Origin: Pseudomonadota bacterium | GTDB lineage: Bacteria; Pseudomonadota; Gammaproteobacteria; Steroidobacterales; Steroidobacteraceae | Assembly: GCA_947454665.1 (NCBI GenBank) | Contig: CANGMU010000154.1 | Coordinates: 1-5,853, forward strand | Direction of reading: 5' to 3' | DNA length: 5,853 nucleotides | Shown here: positions 5,081 through 5,853 of the stretch, one piece after another | Numbering within the stretch: the stretch's first letter is position 1 | Layout of the letters: the number at the start of each line of letters is the position of its first letter | The notes under the pieces: generated by a model | Seen by the model: the letters and a program-made list of their open reading frames with translations, nothing else | The model's database searches: none | Told to the model about the DNA's origin: nothing | Program-made: the position numbers and the translations under genes

Positions 5081-5853
5081 ATGAGCCACCCGCCCCATTA
5101 CTTCTCCGGCACGCATGTCGATCGCCGCGCCGAAGCGCGGTACGAGGAAAACTGGCTCGCGGTGGCTCGGGCCGATCCGCAGACCCGCTACCTGCTGATG
5201 CAGGGCACGGCCGCGCTGATGCACCAGGACGCGGCGGGCGAGCCGACCGGCGTCCGCTTTCTGGACGCCGGCGACGAACGCGTCGCCAGCGCTGCGGAAG
5301 CACGCCAGATCCTGCTCGGCTGGTTCGACGGCCATCGCTGCGTCCTCGTCGAGTCGGACGCGGACACCGCCTCCCCGACGGAATGTTTCGCCGAACTGCG
5401 GCCGCTCGCCGCCACGCTCCGCCACGAAGAGGCCGCCCTGCTGGCCTATGCGCGGGGCCTGGCGGTCTGGCGCAAAAACCACCGCCACTGCGGACGCTGT
5501 GGCACCGCCATGACGCCGACCCGCGCCGGCCACACCATGCAGTGCCCGCGCTGCGAGCGGGATTATTTCCCGCGCATCGACCCGGCCATCATCGTGCTGG
5601 TCCGGCACGGCGAGCGCGCGCTGCTGGGGCGCCAGCCCAGTTGGCCACCGCGCCGTTACTCAACGATCGCCGGCTTCGTGGAGCCCGGCGAATCCGTCGA
5701 GGATGCCGTGCGCCGCGAGGTATTCGAGGAAACCGGCGTCGGTGTCGGGGCCGTGCGCTACCACTCCTCGCAGCCCTGGCCGTTCCCTTCGTCACTGATG
5801 CTCGGCTTCCTCGCCGAGGGCGACGGCGCCACGCCGCGACTGCAGGACGAGGA
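5081..5853 (+). CDS. nudC: NAD(H) pyrophosphatase / NAD-cap RNA decapping Nudix hydrolase NudC (3' end outside window)
   Basis: The first 257 residues of NudC are present, and the frame stays open to the window edge. The order is a NudC-type N-terminal domain (about 1-125), a zinc ribbon CGRC...CPRC (C137, C140, C155, C158), then the Nudix domain from about 166. The Nudix box GX5EX7REVFEETGV is complete at 198-220, with E213, E216 and E217 in the metal-binding core. The NudC signature SQPWPFP follows at 230-236; it separates this subfamily from other Nudix enzymes and contributes to NAD recognition. The enzyme splits NADH to NMNH and AMP and removes 5' NAD caps from RNA. About 50 residues are probably missing at the C-terminus, judging by the position of the signature motifs. 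The N-terminal domain is longer than in E. coli NudC (257 aa in all). The ATG at 5081 is 7 bp after the FlhC-like stop with no strong Shine-Dalgarno, so translation probably depends on coupling to the upstream gene. Confidence 0.96.
   Translation, partial: MSHPPHYFSGTHVDRRAEARYEENWLAVARADPQTRYLLMQGTAALMHQDAAGEPTGVRFLDAGDERVASAAEARQILLGWFDGHRCVLVESDADTASPTECFAELRPLAATLRHEEAALLAYARGLAVWRKNHRHCGRCGTAMTPTRAGHTMQCPRCERDYFPRIDPAIIVLVRHGERALLGRQPSWPPRRYSTIAGFVEPGESVEDAVRREVFEETGVGVGAVRYHSSQPWPFPSSLMLGFLAEGDGATPRLQDE

Noticed and set aside
4907..5608. Minus-strand open frame of 233 codons opposite the FlhC-like gene and nudC
   Set aside because: It lies antisense to nudC, whose zinc ribbon is unmistakable, and it has no supporting motifs.

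Overview
This 5.85 kb stretch is GC-rich, tightly packed chromosomal DNA. It most resembles a beta- or gammaproteobacterium. The main clues are a FlhC-type regulator (a family essentially confined to those classes), a YfeH-type transporter and a NudC-type Nudix hydrolase. A narrower placement, for example Burkholderiales-like, is only a guess. I see no mobile elements, CRISPR arrays, tRNA or rRNA genes.

Layout: six protein genes lie in three transcription blocks. Block 1 (+, 34-1790) has a ten-helix bile-acid:sodium-symporter-like protein followed after 2 bp by an HD-domain protein. The HD protein's His/Asp pattern fits a dinuclear-metal site of the PhnZ/myo-inositol-oxygenase kind at least as well as a phosphohydrolase. 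Block 2 (-, 4411 down to 1830) has an unrecognised 237-aa protein, a VOC/glyoxalase-fold protein whose start overlaps its stop (ATGA), and, 48 bp further on, an FAD-dependent D-2-hydroxyacid dehydrogenase of the GlcD/D-lactate/D-2-hydroxyglutarate dehydrogenase family. Blocks 1 and 2 converge on a 9-bp GC hairpin (1800-1822), probably a shared terminator. Block 3 (+, 4513 to beyond the window edge) has an orphan FlhC-like zinc regulator followed 7 bp later by NudC (NADH pyrophosphatase / NAD-cap decapping), which is cut off by the window end.

Blocks 2 and 3 diverge from an AT-rich island (about 35% GC over 4441-4500) that contains a 30-bp imperfect palindrome with perfect 8-bp inner arms. This divergent pair, an FlhC-type activator without FlhD facing an unknown tryptophan-rich protein across an operator-like palindrome, is the most unusual part of the window. 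A working inference is that the FlhC-like protein or another regulator acts at the palindrome to control the three-gene minus-strand unit, and possibly its own expression with nudC. Nothing in the sequence proves this.

Block 1 looks like uptake plus modification of an organic anion. The last two genes of block 2 suggest 2-oxoaldehyde or 2-hydroxyacid metabolism. Exact substrates cannot be read from the sequence.
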